NCBI GenBank assembly: GCA_021413595.1
Contig: JAIOQD010000297.1
Coordinates: forward strand, 1 to 16,465
DNA from: Bacteroidota bacterium
GTDB lineage: Bacteria > Bacteroidota > Bacteroidia > 2-12-FULL-35-15
DNA length: 16,465 bases
Direction: 5' to 3'
The position numbers and the translations under genes are program-made. Of this stretch, positions 1 through 7,010 are shown one piece after another (position 1 is the first letter of the stretch; every line of letters starts with the position of its first letter). Below the pieces are notes generated by a model that did no database searches, had not been told where the DNA came from, and was given only the letters and a program-made list of their open reading frames with translations.

Positions 1-1
1 A

Positions 2-946
2 TACAATAAAGTAAATGGTTATTCCAACATTTTTGCGGTAGGTGATATCGCTTTAATGGAGGAAGAAAAATTCCCCAAAGGACATCCACAAATGGCACAA
101 GTGGCGATACAGCAGGCACACTTGTTAGCAAAAAATCTAAAAAACGTATTATTGGACAAACCCCTAAAGCCTTTTACTTATAAGGACAGAGGAGCCATGG
201 CAACTGTAGGCAGAAATAAAGCAGTAGCAGATCTGGTCTATTTTAAACTTCATGGCTTTATTGCCTGGATAGTGTGGATGTTTGTACACTTAATATCAAT
301 TGTAGGTGTAAAAAACAGGTTGTTCGTGTTCATTAACTGGGCCTGGAATTATGTTACCTATGATCAATCCCTTCGATTAATTTTTAAACAAAAAAGTAAA
401 AACAAAACGAGTTTAGAAAAACATTTTTTAGAAAATACAATTGGTGTATTTAAAAGTTACAAAACACTTGCTGAAAAGGCCTTTGTCCAATTAAAAAGTG
501 ATGAGTACTTCCATTATCAGCCTACTGCCGAATCGAACAGTATTGCTGTGATCATAAAACATTTGAGCGGAAATATGATTTCCAGATGGACGGATTTTTT
601 AACAACAGATGGCGAAAAATTGAACAGAAACAGAGATTTTGAATTTGTGGAGGCTCGCGAAACTAGAGAACAATTGATAGAATTGTGGAACAAAGGCTGG
701 GAAACATTTTTGGATACACTTAATTCACTAAATGAAGATGATCTAATGAAAACGATCACCATACGTGCTGAAAAATTAACTGTAACCCAAGCGTTGAACC
801 GACAAACGGCTCATTACGCCTACCATATAGGACAAATTATTTTCCTTGCGAAGCAAATTAAAAATACAGAATGGCAATCCTTATCTATTCCTAAAAATAA
901 ATCTCAAGAATTTTCCAAAGGTTTTTATCAGGAAACGATAAAATAA
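2..946 (+). CDS. Type II NADH dehydrogenase C-terminus fused to a DUF1572 (DinB-like) domain, 5' partial
   Basis: The reading frame is open from the window edge, so the N-terminus lies outside. The visible first part matches the end of type II NADH:quinone oxidoreductases: an FAD-contacting IFAVGDIA motif at the edge, a KGHPQMAQVAIQQ stretch, a GRNKAVAD segment, then an aromatic hydrophobic region (about residues 67-100 counted from the Met at 56) that anchors such enzymes to the inner membrane, ending at YDQSLRLIF. Known role of the family: non-proton-pumping transfer of electrons from NADH to quinone. After a linker of about eight residues (KQKSKNKT) the same frame continues for about 175 residues into a DUF1572/DinB-like four-helix domain. 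Its putative metal triad is H169 (IIKHLSGN), H253 and H257 (TAHYAYHIGQ). There is no stop and no ATG between the parts. The DUF1572 function is unknown; the fusion would place it on the membrane. Both domain calls are from recognition, not a search. Confidence 0.85.
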   Translation, partial: YNKVNGYSNIFAVGDIALMEEEKFPKGHPQMAQVAIQQAHLLAKNLKNVLLDKPLKPFTYKDRGAMATVGRNKAVADLVYFKLHGFIAWIVWMFVHLISIVGVKNRLFVFINWAWNYVTYDQSLRLIFKQKSKNKTSLEKHFLENTIGVFKSYKTLAEKAFVQLKSDEYFHYQPTAESNSIAVIIKHLSGNMISRWTDFLTTDGEKLNRNRDFEFVEARETREQLIELWNKGWETFLDTLNSLNEDDLMKTITIRAEKLTVTQALNRQTAHYAYHIGQIIFLAKQIKNTEWQSLSIPKNKSQEFSKGFYQETIK

Positions 947-962
947 TATGAGGAGTAATAAA

Positions 963-1004
963 AAACCAGATACATGAAATAGTTATAAAATAATTAGCTG
1001 GTTT
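963..1004 (+). repeat. Inverted repeat downstream of the dehydrogenase fusion
   Basis: Seven-base arms AAACCAG and CTGGTTT enclose 28 AT-rich bases. There is no clear U-tract, so this is at best a weak transcription stop, and the right arm overlaps the presumed -33 region of the rhomboid promoter. Confidence 0.3.
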
Positions 1005-1033
1005 AAACTAATGAACTAATTCTAGTATCTTTA
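1002..1033 (+). promoter_or_regulatory. Bacteroidota-type promoter of the rhomboid gene
   Basis: TTTA at 1002-1005, 20 bases of spacer and TATCTTTA at 1026-1033 fit the Bacteroidota sigma consensus TTG/TTTG-N19-TAnnTTTG with a final-base mismatch in both boxes. The box ends only 5 bases before the ATG, so the transcript would have almost no leader. Confidence 0.5.
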
Positions 1034-1038
1034 CAGCC

Positions 1039-1653
1039 ATGATCACAATTATCATTATCGCCATTACAATACTCGTATCTATCATTTCAATGGATAATCA
1101 TTCATTGAAAAATAAATTGATGTTTAACGCATATATGATCCATAAACGAAAGGAGTGGTATCGCTTTTTTTCGAATGGTTTGATACATGCAGATTGGATG
1201 CACCTGGCATTTAATATGTTCTCATTATATATCTTTGGTGGGAGTGTTGAGCAAATGTATCAAGACGATGATGTTTTCGGAGCCAAAGGAATATTATTCT
1301 TTATTCTGCTTTATGTTGGTGGCTTAGTAATGTCTTCTTTGTATTCGTATGAAAAACATAAGAACGATATTTATTATAATGCCTTAGGTGCCTCCGGAGC
1401 AGTATCAGCAGTGATCTTTGCATTTATAATCCTTGCCCCAACTCAAAAATTAATGTTATTAATTTTACCAATCCCTATCCCTGCATACCTGTTCGGATTA
1501 ATTTTTTTGGGAATAGAATATTATATGGCAAAACGTGGCCAAGGCAATATTGGGCATGATGCTCATTTTTGGGGCGCAGTATTTGGTATCGCTTTTACGC
1601 TGATTTTAAAACCAAGTTTATTGCAATCCTTCATAGATCAAATAGTAAGATAA
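1039..1653 (+). CDS. Rhomboid-family intramembrane serine protease
   Basis: This is a 204-residue polytopic membrane protein and a likely intramembrane serine protease that cleaves transmembrane substrates in the inner membrane. Motifs seen: HADWMHLAFNM (H50, H55, N59), which contains the His/Asn that stabilises the oxyanion in rhomboids; GASGAVSA with the nucleophile S119 (G-x-S-G); and AHFWGAVFG with the probable catalytic His at H176. About six hydrophobic segments are visible (near residues 1-17, 53-68, 84-100, 117-133, 138-160, 176-190). The length fits the minimal six-helix rhomboid core with no extra domain. The start is the first ATG after a good promoter. The substrate cannot be inferred, and the neighbours do not form an obvious pathway with it. 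Confidence 0.9.
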   Translation: MITIIIIAITILVSIISMDNHSLKNKLMFNAYMIHKRKEWYRFFSNGLIHADWMHLAFNMFSLYIFGGSVEQMYQDDDVFGAKGILFFILLYVGGLVMSSLYSYEKHKNDIYYNALGASGAVSAVIFAFIILAPTQKLMLLILPIPIPAYLFGLIFLGIEYYMAKRGQGNIGHDAHFWGAVFGIAFTLILKPSLLQSFIDQIVR

Positions 1654-1690
1654 ACTAAAATGGTGTAGTAGAAGACTCATTAGTTTTCTC

Positions 1691-1706
1691 TTTACTTAAA
1701 AGTAAA
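1691..1706. repeat. Perfect 16-bp palindrome TTTACTT-AA-AAGTAAA
   Basis: Seven-base arms with a two-base centre, directly upstream of the small ORF that precedes the HAD phosphatase. It could be an operator, but in such AT-rich DNA chance is possible. Confidence 0.3.
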
Positions 1707-1707
1707 T

Positions 1708-1791
1708 ATGAAAAAAAACGAATTCAACAAACACAAACCTGTTCTTTTTGACTTGTTCTTCTCTGAAGAAAGAATTCGTAATTCGATGTAA
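1708..1791 (+). CDS. Possible 27-residue leader ORF upstream of the HAD phosphatase
   Basis: An ATG at 1708 opens a frame of 27 codons (MKKNEFNKHKPVLFDLFF, then SEERIRNSM) ending with TAA at 1789-1791. Only two bases separate that stop from the ATG of the HAD gene, so translation of the two could be coupled. The codon content is not obviously random, with charged residues and no rare strings, but the peptide matches no family I recognise. It could be a leader peptide, a small protein or a chance frame. Confidence 0.3.
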   Translation: MKKNEFNKHKPVLFDLFFSEERIRNSM

Positions 1792-1793
1792 GC

Positions 1794-2276
1794 ATGAATA
1801 AAGCAATATTTTTAGACAGAGATGGAGTAATTAATGTGGAACGTGGCTATACACACAAATTAGAGGATTTTGTAATTTTACCTGATTTAATAGAAGTATT
1901 ACAGCTGTTTCAGCGAATGGGATATTTGCTTATTATTGTTTCTAATCAAAGTGGTATTGCCAAAGAGTTATATAAACAAAGCGAAGTAGAAGTATTACAC
2001 AAGTATTTAGTTGAAGAATTGAGCAATAATAATATCACTCTTTCTGAAATTTATTATTGCGTGCATCACCCTGATGTTGGTCGTTGCATTTGCCGTAAAC
2101 CCGATTCATTATTTGTAGAAAAAGGATTGGCGCGTTTTAATATTGATGCAACAAGATCATATTTTATTGGTGACAAAGAACGTGATGTTGAAGCTGCAGA
2201 AAAAGCCGGAGTGAAAGGCATTTTAATTGAAGCCAATATTTCATTGAAAACTATTTTGGATCAAATAACAAATTAA
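1794..2276 (+). CDS. HAD-family phosphatase of the GmhB / histidinol-phosphatase type
   Basis: A 160-residue HAD-IIIA phosphatase. The nucleophile and acid/base aspartates are D8 and D10 in DRDGVIN, motif II is VSNQSG (S50, N51), K102 lies in CRKP, and motif IV is GDKERD (D127, D131). A zinc site of the GmhB type is present: C89, H91, C98 and C100 (CVHHPDVGRCIC), with a shorter loop than the E. coli enzyme. The family removes phosphate from D-glycero-D-manno-heptose 1,7-bisphosphate (LPS inner core) or from histidinol phosphate. No heptose or histidine genes lie nearby, so the substrate is undecided, and I give no symbol. The start follows the small ORF's stop by two bases and gives the expected N-terminus right before the first catalytic motif. 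Confidence 0.85.
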   Translation: MNKAIFLDRDGVINVERGYTHKLEDFVILPDLIEVLQLFQRMGYLLIIVSNQSGIAKELYKQSEVEVLHKYLVEELSNNNITLSEIYYCVHHPDVGRCICRKPDSLFVEKGLARFNIDATRSYFIGDKERDVEAAEKAGVKGILIEANISLKTILDQITN

Positions 2277-2368
2277 AAAAATCAGCCCCGAACTTCTTAG
2301 AAAGCTAAGGTTTATTTATAAAAATCAAGGGCATCTATAGATAATAGATACGCCTATTAATAATTACG

Positions 2369-3214
2369 ATGCAACAATTCATAGATCATAACGGAACTCA
2401 TATAGCAGCTGACCAGCCTTTGTTTTCAGCCAATAACAGGGCATTTTGCTATGGCGATGCATTATTTGAAACCATACGTATCACTAATAATCATCCGCAA
2501 TTTTTAAAAGAACATTTACAACGTTTATTAATTGGGATGAGTGTTTTAAAAATGCAGATTGACCCAATTTTTAATGAAATATTTTTTGAACATGCAATTT
2601 TAGAGCTTGCAAAAAAAAATGGTGTCACTTCTGATGGACGTGTTAAGCTTACGATTTATAGAAATCCCGGTGGTTTTTATACACCAGATGTTAATACTGT
2701 CTCCTACCTGATTGAAGTATCTTCATTGGAAACCAAAGGCTATGACCTTAATTCAAAAGGCTATACAGTGGATCTCTATACTGAACTAAAAAAATCACAA
2801 AGTGCTTTATCGGCAATAAAATCAGCTAATAGCGCAGTGTACGTGATGGCCGGTATTTTTAAAAAACAAAATTCTCTGGATGAATGTATATTGGTAAATG
2901 ATAAAGGTATTATTACTGAAGCGATCAGTTCTAATATATTTGCTGTAAAAAATGGAGTACTATACACTTCACCTATTGCTGACGGCTGTGTTGATGGGGT
3001 AATGCGAAAAAAAATTATTGAAATTGCAAAGGCAAACCGTATAGCAGTATATGAATTATCAGTTATGCAAAATGTATTGTTAGGCGCTGATGAATTGTTT
3101 TTAACCAATTCCATCAATGGAATTCGATGGGTGGTAGCCTACAAACAAAAAAGATATTTCAATAATACATCAAAGAAACTGCTAGAAAAACTAAATGAAT
3201 TAATCAAGAATTAG
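2369..3214 (+). CDS. Class IV PLP-dependent aminotransferase family (PabC/aminodeoxychorismate lyase-like)
   Basis: A 281-residue fold-type IV PLP enzyme. Family features seen: the N-terminal FCYGDALFETIRI segment (residues 26-38), the cofactor-binding lysine K151 in AIKSANSAVYVMAG, E184 in ITEAISSNIF, and the C-terminal DELFLTNSINGI (residues 241-252). Members are 4-amino-4-deoxychorismate lyases (folate synthesis), branched-chain aminotransferases or D-amino acid aminotransferases. The length and the FETIRI and LTNSINGI motifs favour the lyase-like group, but the choice is not secure from sequence. It is followed 103 bases later by pdxH, which produces the PLP cofactor; this may be an operon, though I see no shared regulation. 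Confidence 0.85.
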   Translation: MQQFIDHNGTHIAADQPLFSANNRAFCYGDALFETIRITNNHPQFLKEHLQRLLIGMSVLKMQIDPIFNEIFFEHAILELAKKNGVTSDGRVKLTIYRNPGGFYTPDVNTVSYLIEVSSLETKGYDLNSKGYTVDLYTELKKSQSALSAIKSANSAVYVMAGIFKKQNSLDECILVNDKGIITEAISSNIFAVKNGVLYTSPIADGCVDGVMRKKIIEIAKANRIAVYELSVMQNVLLGADELFLTNSINGIRWVVAYKQKRYFNNTSKKLLEKLNELIKN

Positions 3215-3228
3215 AAAATTAAAGAAAT

Positions 3229-3306
3229 AGAGAATTGAAAAAGGAAAGGAATTAAAGAATATTTCAATGTCTTCCATTCTCCAAATCACAAAATCTTCAA
3301 TTCTTT
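3229..3306. repeat. Imperfect inverted repeat between the aminotransferase and pdxH
   Basis: AGAGAATTGAA at 3229-3239 pairs with TTCAATTCTTT at 3296-3306 with one mismatch. The intervening purine-rich then pyrimidine-rich stretch is partly self-complementary. The purpose is unknown; it may fold in the RNA between the two genes. Confidence 0.3.
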
Positions 3307-3317
3307 AACTTAAAAAC

Positions 3318-3977
3318 ATGGAAGCACTAAGAAATTATATCAACACAGTACGCCACGATTTTGCCAAACAAAAATTGGATGAACATGATGTATTTGAAAA
3401 TCCTATTTTTCAATTTGCAAAATGGTTTGAAGAGGCCGTGGGGGCTCAGGTAATTGACCCTAACGCAATGACTTTATGCTCTGCCAGTAAAGCGGGAAAA
3501 CCATCTGCAAGAATTGTATTGTTACGCAATTTTTCTGAAAGTGGTTTTGTTTATTATAGTAATTATAACAGTAGGAAAGGTTCTGAAATATCTGAAATAG
3601 TAGAAAATCCTAATTGTGCTTTATTATTCTTCTGGCCCGAATTAGAGCGACAGATACGTATAGAAGGAGTGGTGCACAAACAAACTCCTGAAGAATCTGA
3701 TCTATATTTTAACAGCCGACCGAGGGAAAGTAAGTTAGGCGCTTGGACTTCCGAACAGAGCAAAAAAATTTTAAATCGGGAAGTATTAAATGAGGAATTT
3801 GAGAAACTTTCTTTACAATATCCGGATGAAAATATTCCTCGTCCTCCACATTGGGGGGGCTATTTGTTAAAGCCAAGTACCATTGAGTTTTGGCAAGGTC
3901 GTCCGAATCGATTACATGATCGGATTTTATATTCAATTGAAAATAATAATTGGAAAATTGAGCGATTGGCACCCTAA
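3318..3977 (+). CDS. pdxH: Pyridoxamine/pyridoxine 5'-phosphate oxidase
   Basis: A 219-residue FMN enzyme that oxidises pyridoxamine or pyridoxine 5'-phosphate to pyridoxal 5'-phosphate, the last step of the salvage and DXP-dependent routes, in the cytoplasm. The length equals the family's usual length (about 218). The FMN/substrate segments SARIVLLR (63-70) and YSNYNSRKG (80-88) are present, as are RPRESKLGAWTSEQS (134-148) and the C-terminal signature EFWQGRPNRLHDR (190-202), which carries the conserved Arg and His residues. The gene ends shortly before a strong terminator and lies after a PLP-enzyme gene. Confidence 0.96.
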   Translation: MEALRNYINTVRHDFAKQKLDEHDVFENPIFQFAKWFEEAVGAQVIDPNAMTLCSASKAGKPSARIVLLRNFSESGFVYYSNYNSRKGSEISEIVENPNCALLFFWPELERQIRIEGVVHKQTPEESDLYFNSRPRESKLGAWTSEQSKKILNREVLNEEFEKLSLQYPDENIPRPPHWGGYLLKPSTIEFWQGRPNRLHDRILYSIENNNWKIERLAP

Positions 3978-3998
3978 CATTCTCAAATAGCTACAAAC

Positions 3999-4035
3999 AA
4001 AAATCCCTCATTAAAAAATTTAATGAGGGATTTTT
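3999..4035. terminator. Bidirectional rho-independent terminator between pdxH and the THX gene
   Basis: AAATCCCTCATTAAA and its complement TTTAATGAGGGATTT form a long, nearly loop-free stem flanked by A and T runs. It would stop pdxH transcription rightward and THX transcription leftward. Confidence 0.9.
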
Positions 4036-4052
4036 ATTTGATTCTAATCAAT

Positions 4053-4280
4053 TTATTCTGCTTTTTTAGCTGCTGCTTTTTTTGGTGCTGCTGCTTTTTT
4101 TGGTGCTGCATCCTTTTCAGTTGTCGCTGCTTTTTTCACTGCGGCTATTTTTTTAACAGGTGCTGCTTCTTTTTTAGCTGCCAAAGCTGCTTTAGCTTTC
4201 ACTTTTTTTCTTGGTCTAAGAACCCCATGAGACCCCATAGTAATTTTGCCTTTACGGCTTTTTTTATCGCCTTTTCCCAT
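4053..4280 (-). CDS. 30S ribosomal protein THX with a long Lys/Ala/Pro-rich tail
   Basis: A 75-residue basic protein. The first 25 or so residues, MGKGDKKSRKGKI followed by GSHGVLRPRKK, are the hallmark of bacterial ribosomal protein THX, a short peptide that sits in the head of the 30S subunit among 16S rRNA helices. The start chosen is the ATG at 4280; the frame is open 16 codons further upstream, but only this Met gives the THX N-terminus and it lies downstream of the promoter. The remaining 45 or so residues are almost only A, K, P, E, V and T, with AAAPKKAA-type repeats resembling histone H1 tails; such an extension goes beyond the usual THX length (about 25-45 residues) and is presumably disordered. 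Confidence 0.88.
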   Translation of the reverse strand: MGKGDKKSRKGKITMGSHGVLRPRKKVKAKAALAAKKEAAPVKKIAAVKKAATTEKDAAPKKAAAPKKAAAKKAE

Positions 4281-4314
4281 AATTTGTTTTTTATTTTTTA
4301 TTTTAATTGTTCTG

Positions 4315-4322
4315 CAAATGTA
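4315..4322 (-). promoter_or_regulatory. -7 element of the THX promoter
   Basis: On the minus strand the box reads TACATTTG, an exact match to TAnnTTTG, 34 bases before the THX ATG. The upstream -33 region falls in a T-run and is not distinct. Confidence 0.6.
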
Positions 4323-4328
4323 CATCAA

Positions 4329-4526
4329 TTTTAGAAAAAAAAAACTCTTTTTAACGTGGTTCAGAAGAAAGTATAAAAATGACCGTTTAAAACTTCATTT
4401 TGAGTCAACAATTTCATCCATTCCACCATCCTATTGTAAGCGTAAAACCTTATCATTCCGCATTAATTTCTCCTTAATGAATTAAGAAATGAAAGAGAAT
4501 TCAAAAAAATCACAGTTCATAAAACG
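4329..4526. other. AT-rich intergenic stretch without recognised features
   Basis: It lies between the THX gene and trmH. Apart from the T-run that may hold the THX -33 region, I see no gene, RNA or convincing terminator here. Confidence 0.5.
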
Positions 4527-5210
4527 TTATTTCCTTTTCTCAAAAAAATCCTTTTCGATTAATTCCACTTTTCGAATTGTATTTCGTAACCAGGTCAATA
4601 GCAATTCATCCTTTTCATCATCATCCAGCCGCCACTCAGCATTGGATTGATGAAGCTTTGCTGTAAGCGTATGCAAACATAAAGCAACAGAAACAGATAT
4701 ATTAAAACTTTCGGTAAAACCAAACATCGGAATCTGCACAAAAGCATCTGCATTATCCCTTACTGTATCAGAAATACCTGTTAACTCTGTTCCAAATATC
4801 AATGCAATGGGCTTGTCAATGGAAAGATTTTCAATAGTGCAACCATTTTTATGAGGGCTGGTAGCCACTATTTGATACCCTTTTGCTTTTAATTCATCAA
4901 TACAATGCTTTGTATTATTTTCCTGATTACTGTATTTGTGAATGTTCAGCCATTTGGGAGAACCCAATGCAATATCGCGGTTTACAGTATAAACATTTTT
5001 ATTTTCAACAATATGAATATCCTGAATTCCGAAAATATCGCAAGAGCGTAGTACAGCACTCGCATTGTGCGGCTGATAAAGATCTTCAAGCACAATGGTT
5101 ATATGACGAGTACGATAATTCAGAACCTCATCAAACTTTGCTCTTCTGTTTTCAGAAATTAAATTTGATAAATAACTTACAAGCTCCTTATTTAGATGTT
5201 TTGTTTCCAC
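4527..5210 (-). CDS. trmH: TrmH-family tRNA (guanosine-18-2'-O)-methyltransferase
   Basis: A 227-residue SPOUT methyltransferase, expected to methylate the 2'-OH of G18 in the tRNA D-loop using S-adenosylmethionine. All three SpoU motifs are visible: motif 1 QPHNASAVLRSCDIFG (N49, R55), motif 2 LIFGTELTGIS (138-146, E142), and motif 3 IPMFGFTESFNISVSVAL (160-177), which forms the knotted SAM pocket. The N- and C-terminal extensions and total length fit TrmH rather than the shorter TrmL or the longer RlmB. It lies 69 bases after the agmatinase-family gene on the same strand, so co-transcription is plausible. The rRNA-modifying relatives cannot be excluded outright. Confidence 0.88.
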   Translation of the reverse strand: METKHLNKELVSYLSNLISENRRAKFDEVLNYRTRHITIVLEDLYQPHNASAVLRSCDIFGIQDIHIVENKNVYTVNRDIALGSPKWLNIHKYSNQENNTKHCIDELKAKGYQIVATSPHKNGCTIENLSIDKPIALIFGTELTGISDTVRDNADAFVQIPMFGFTESFNISVSVALCLHTLTAKLHQSNAEWRLDDDEKDELLLTWLRNTIRKVELIEKDFFEKRK

Positions 5211-5232
5211 TTTTCAGGTTTAATATTTTCAA

Positions 5233-5266
5233 CGAATAACGGATACACATTGAGATTCGTTATTCG
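5233..5266. repeat. Inverted repeat between the ureohydrolase gene and trmH
   Basis: CGAATAACG at 5233-5241 and CGTTATTCG at 5258-5266 are perfect 9-base arms around a 16-base loop. There is no U-tract, so it is more likely an RNA hairpin or a protein site in the intercistronic gap than a terminator. Confidence 0.4.
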
Positions 5267-5279
5267 AGTTGATTCGCTA

Positions 5280-6341
5280 TTAGATGGGCATTTTTCTGTT
5301 TGATTTTGCAACCATATTTGCAATACGATATAGCAAACGAGCACCAACATTAGCATCCCACTCATCACCACCCGGTGCAACTTCATTAATATCGAATGCG
5401 ATAATACGTTTTCCTGAATCAACAATTTTTTCAATCAAAATCAATACTTGTTCAAATTCAAAACCACCGGCAACAGGTGTCCCTGTATTGGGGCAGAGTT
5501 TGGGATCAAGCCCATCAATATCAAAACTTAAATAAATATCCTTTGGCAATTGTGCAATTATCTCATTGCAGATACTAGTCCATGTTGCACCATCGTATTG
5601 TTTGTTCTTAATATCACGATCGAAAAAAGTAACGATGCGGCCATTTGAATTTTTAATTAAATCAAATTCAAACTCACAATAGTCACGAATACCAACTTGC
5701 ACTAGTTTTGATACTTGCGGAATTTTAATTGCATTGTACATGATAGAGGCATGTGAGTAATCAAAGCCTTCGAAAGCATCACGTAAATCAGCATGTGCAT
5801 CAATCTGTAAAATGGCAAATGACTCGTTTTTTTCTGCTAATGCCTGCATTAATCCAAGTGGTGTACTGTGGTCGCCACCAAGTAATGCTACAATTTTATT
5901 TTTGTCCAAATAGGTCAGTGATTTTGTTTTCACCCAATTGTTCAATTTTACACTCTCGGCATTAATGAGAGTTAGAATATCATTCATTTTTTCGTTGGTC
6001 TCAGTCGATTCTCCTTCTTCCAACAAAGTAAGGTATGCTTCGGATTTACGTCTTAAACTTTCGTTTTTACTTGCAATATCATCTGAAACAGGTTCCATTG
6101 CAATTCCTATTTTCCAGGCATCAGCAATTTTAGGATCAAATAGATCAACCTGATATGATGCATCAAATATAGCCTGAGGCCCTAGTGCAGCACCCGACCT
6201 GTATGATACTGTGACTTCCCATGGAACCGGAATGATTACCACTTCAGCTTCATCAGTAGTAAAAGGAAGTCCATATATATTATTGTTTGCATCGCCTAAT
6301 GCATTTGGATCGAAGTTATTTATTTTGTCTTGTTTGCTCAT
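5280..6341 (-). CDS. Agmatinase-family ureohydrolase (arginase/agmatinase fold)
   Basis: A 353-residue binuclear manganese hydrolase. The metal ligands of the family are all visible: H158 in GGDHS (155-159), D181, H183 and D185 in DAHADLRD, and D274 and D276 in SFDIDGLDP; IAFDINEVAP (314-323) is the conserved C-terminal strand. Family members release urea from agmatine, arginine, formiminoglutamate or other guanidino compounds. Compared with E. coli SpeB (306 residues) there is a charged insertion near residues 85-145. Agmatinase is the usual label in Bacteroidota, but no arginine decarboxylase lies in this window and the substrate is not settled by sequence. It probably heads a transcript that includes trmH. 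Confidence 0.85.
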   Translation of the reverse strand: MSKQDKINNFDPNALGDANNNIYGLPFTTDEAEVVIIPVPWEVTVSYRSGAALGPQAIFDASYQVDLFDPKIADAWKIGIAMEPVSDDIASKNESLRRKSEAYLTLLEEGESTETNEKMNDILTLINAESVKLNNWVKTKSLTYLDKNKIVALLGGDHSTPLGLMQALAEKNESFAILQIDAHADLRDAFEGFDYSHASIMYNAIKIPQVSKLVQVGIRDYCEFEFDLIKNSNGRIVTFFDRDIKNKQYDGATWTSICNEIIAQLPKDIYLSFDIDGLDPKLCPNTGTPVAGGFEFEQVLILIEKIVDSGKRIIAFDINEVAPGGDEWDANVGARLLYRIANMVAKSNRKMPI

Positions 6342-6390
6342 TTTTGAATTAATTTAATCTATCTTTTTAATTTATAATTTCAATTCATTT

Positions 6391-6525
6391 TTTGGCGTTT
6401 CCTTTTCTTGCAAAAAGAAAAGGGCCGGGCTTTCCGCTTCAATCATTTCTAAACAGAAAAGCCTGCCCGAATGATTGAACTCATTCGTTCGGGCGGGGAT
6501 TTATGCTACAATCCCTAACGCAGCA
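6391..6525. repeat. GC-rich structured intergenic element (Bacteroidota-type dispersed palindromic repeat, putative)
   Basis: About 135 bases much richer in G+C than their surroundings. They begin with GGCGTT (6394) and end with ATCCCTAACGC (6511-6521), so the ends are partly inverted. Inside are several nested hairpins: CCTTTTCTT (6401-6409) with AAGAAAAGG (6415-6423), TTCAATCATT (6438-6447) with AATGATTGAA (6470-6479), and CCCGAATGA (6466-6474) with TCATTCG followed by CGGG (6481-6493). I recall similar intergenic elements with GGGCTTTCCGC and ATCCCTAACGC blocks scattered through Bacteroidota genomes; that recollection is unverified. No protein-coding frame is evident. The rest of the 6342-6690 gap holds only AT-rich DNA and the HU terminator. 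Confidence 0.55.
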
Positions 6526-6640
6526 TTTACGTTCATCTAGATAATGATCGTTAATAATTTCATTTTATTTGAGAACTCTAATTAAATTTAAGTCTGCAAA
6601 GGTACTATCTTCTTAATTAATTTATGAATTGCTTATAAAT

Positions 6641-6672
6641 AAAAAAGTCCCGCATTGCTGCGGGACTTTTTT
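6641..6672. terminator. Rho-independent terminator of the HU gene
   Basis: A 14-base perfect stem (AAAAAAGTCCCGCA with its complement) and a 4-base loop, with A and T runs on both sides; it starts 18 bases after the HU stop on the minus strand. Confidence 0.92.
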
Positions 6673-6690
6673 ATTGTACTTAGTTGATAA

Positions 6691-6966
6691 CTATTTGTTA
6701 ACAGTTTTTGCTAAGTCAGCACCAGCTTTAAATTTAGCTACTTTTTTAGCAGCAATTTTAATAGCTTTTCCAGTTTGTGGATTGCGACCTACTCTTGCAG
6801 CTCTTTTAGATACAGAGAAAGAACCGAAACCAACTAATGCAACTCTATCACCTTTTTTAAGTGCTTTTGTTGTAGCTGTTACGAATGCTTCTAATGCTCT
6901 TCCAGCATCTGCTTTTGTTAATTTTGTTTCTGTTGCGATAGCTTCAACTAATTCTGCTTTGTTCAT
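6691..6966 (-). CDS. HU-family DNA-binding protein
   Basis: A 91-residue HU/IHF-fold nucleoid protein, at the usual length for HU. It binds and bends DNA as a dimer without strong sequence preference. Seen: N-terminal helices MNKAELVEAIATETKLT, the GFGSF turn (46-50), and the DNA-grasping beta-arm with RNPQTG (61-66), whose Pro63 intercalates in the minor groove. The arm is basic, and the C-terminus ends in a typical FKAGADLAK stretch. The gene stands alone between its own promoter and terminator. HU is more likely than IHF because there is only one gene and the sequence lacks IHF-specific features I know. Confidence 0.96.
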   Translation of the reverse strand: MNKAELVEAIATETKLTKADAGRALEAFVTATTKALKKGDRVALVGFGSFSVSKRAARVGRNPQTGKAIKIAAKKVAKFKAGADLAKTVNK

Positions 6967-7010
6967 TTTGTTATTTTTTAAGGGTTAAACATTAATTAAT
7001 TATAACAATA

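Noticed and set aside
4023..4334. A striking Cys/Phe-rich 103-residue frame on the plus strand
   Set aside because: It is the antisense of the Lys/Ala-rich THX gene: reverse-complemented GCA/AAA-type codons give TGC and TTT. The THX match and its promoter settle the strand.
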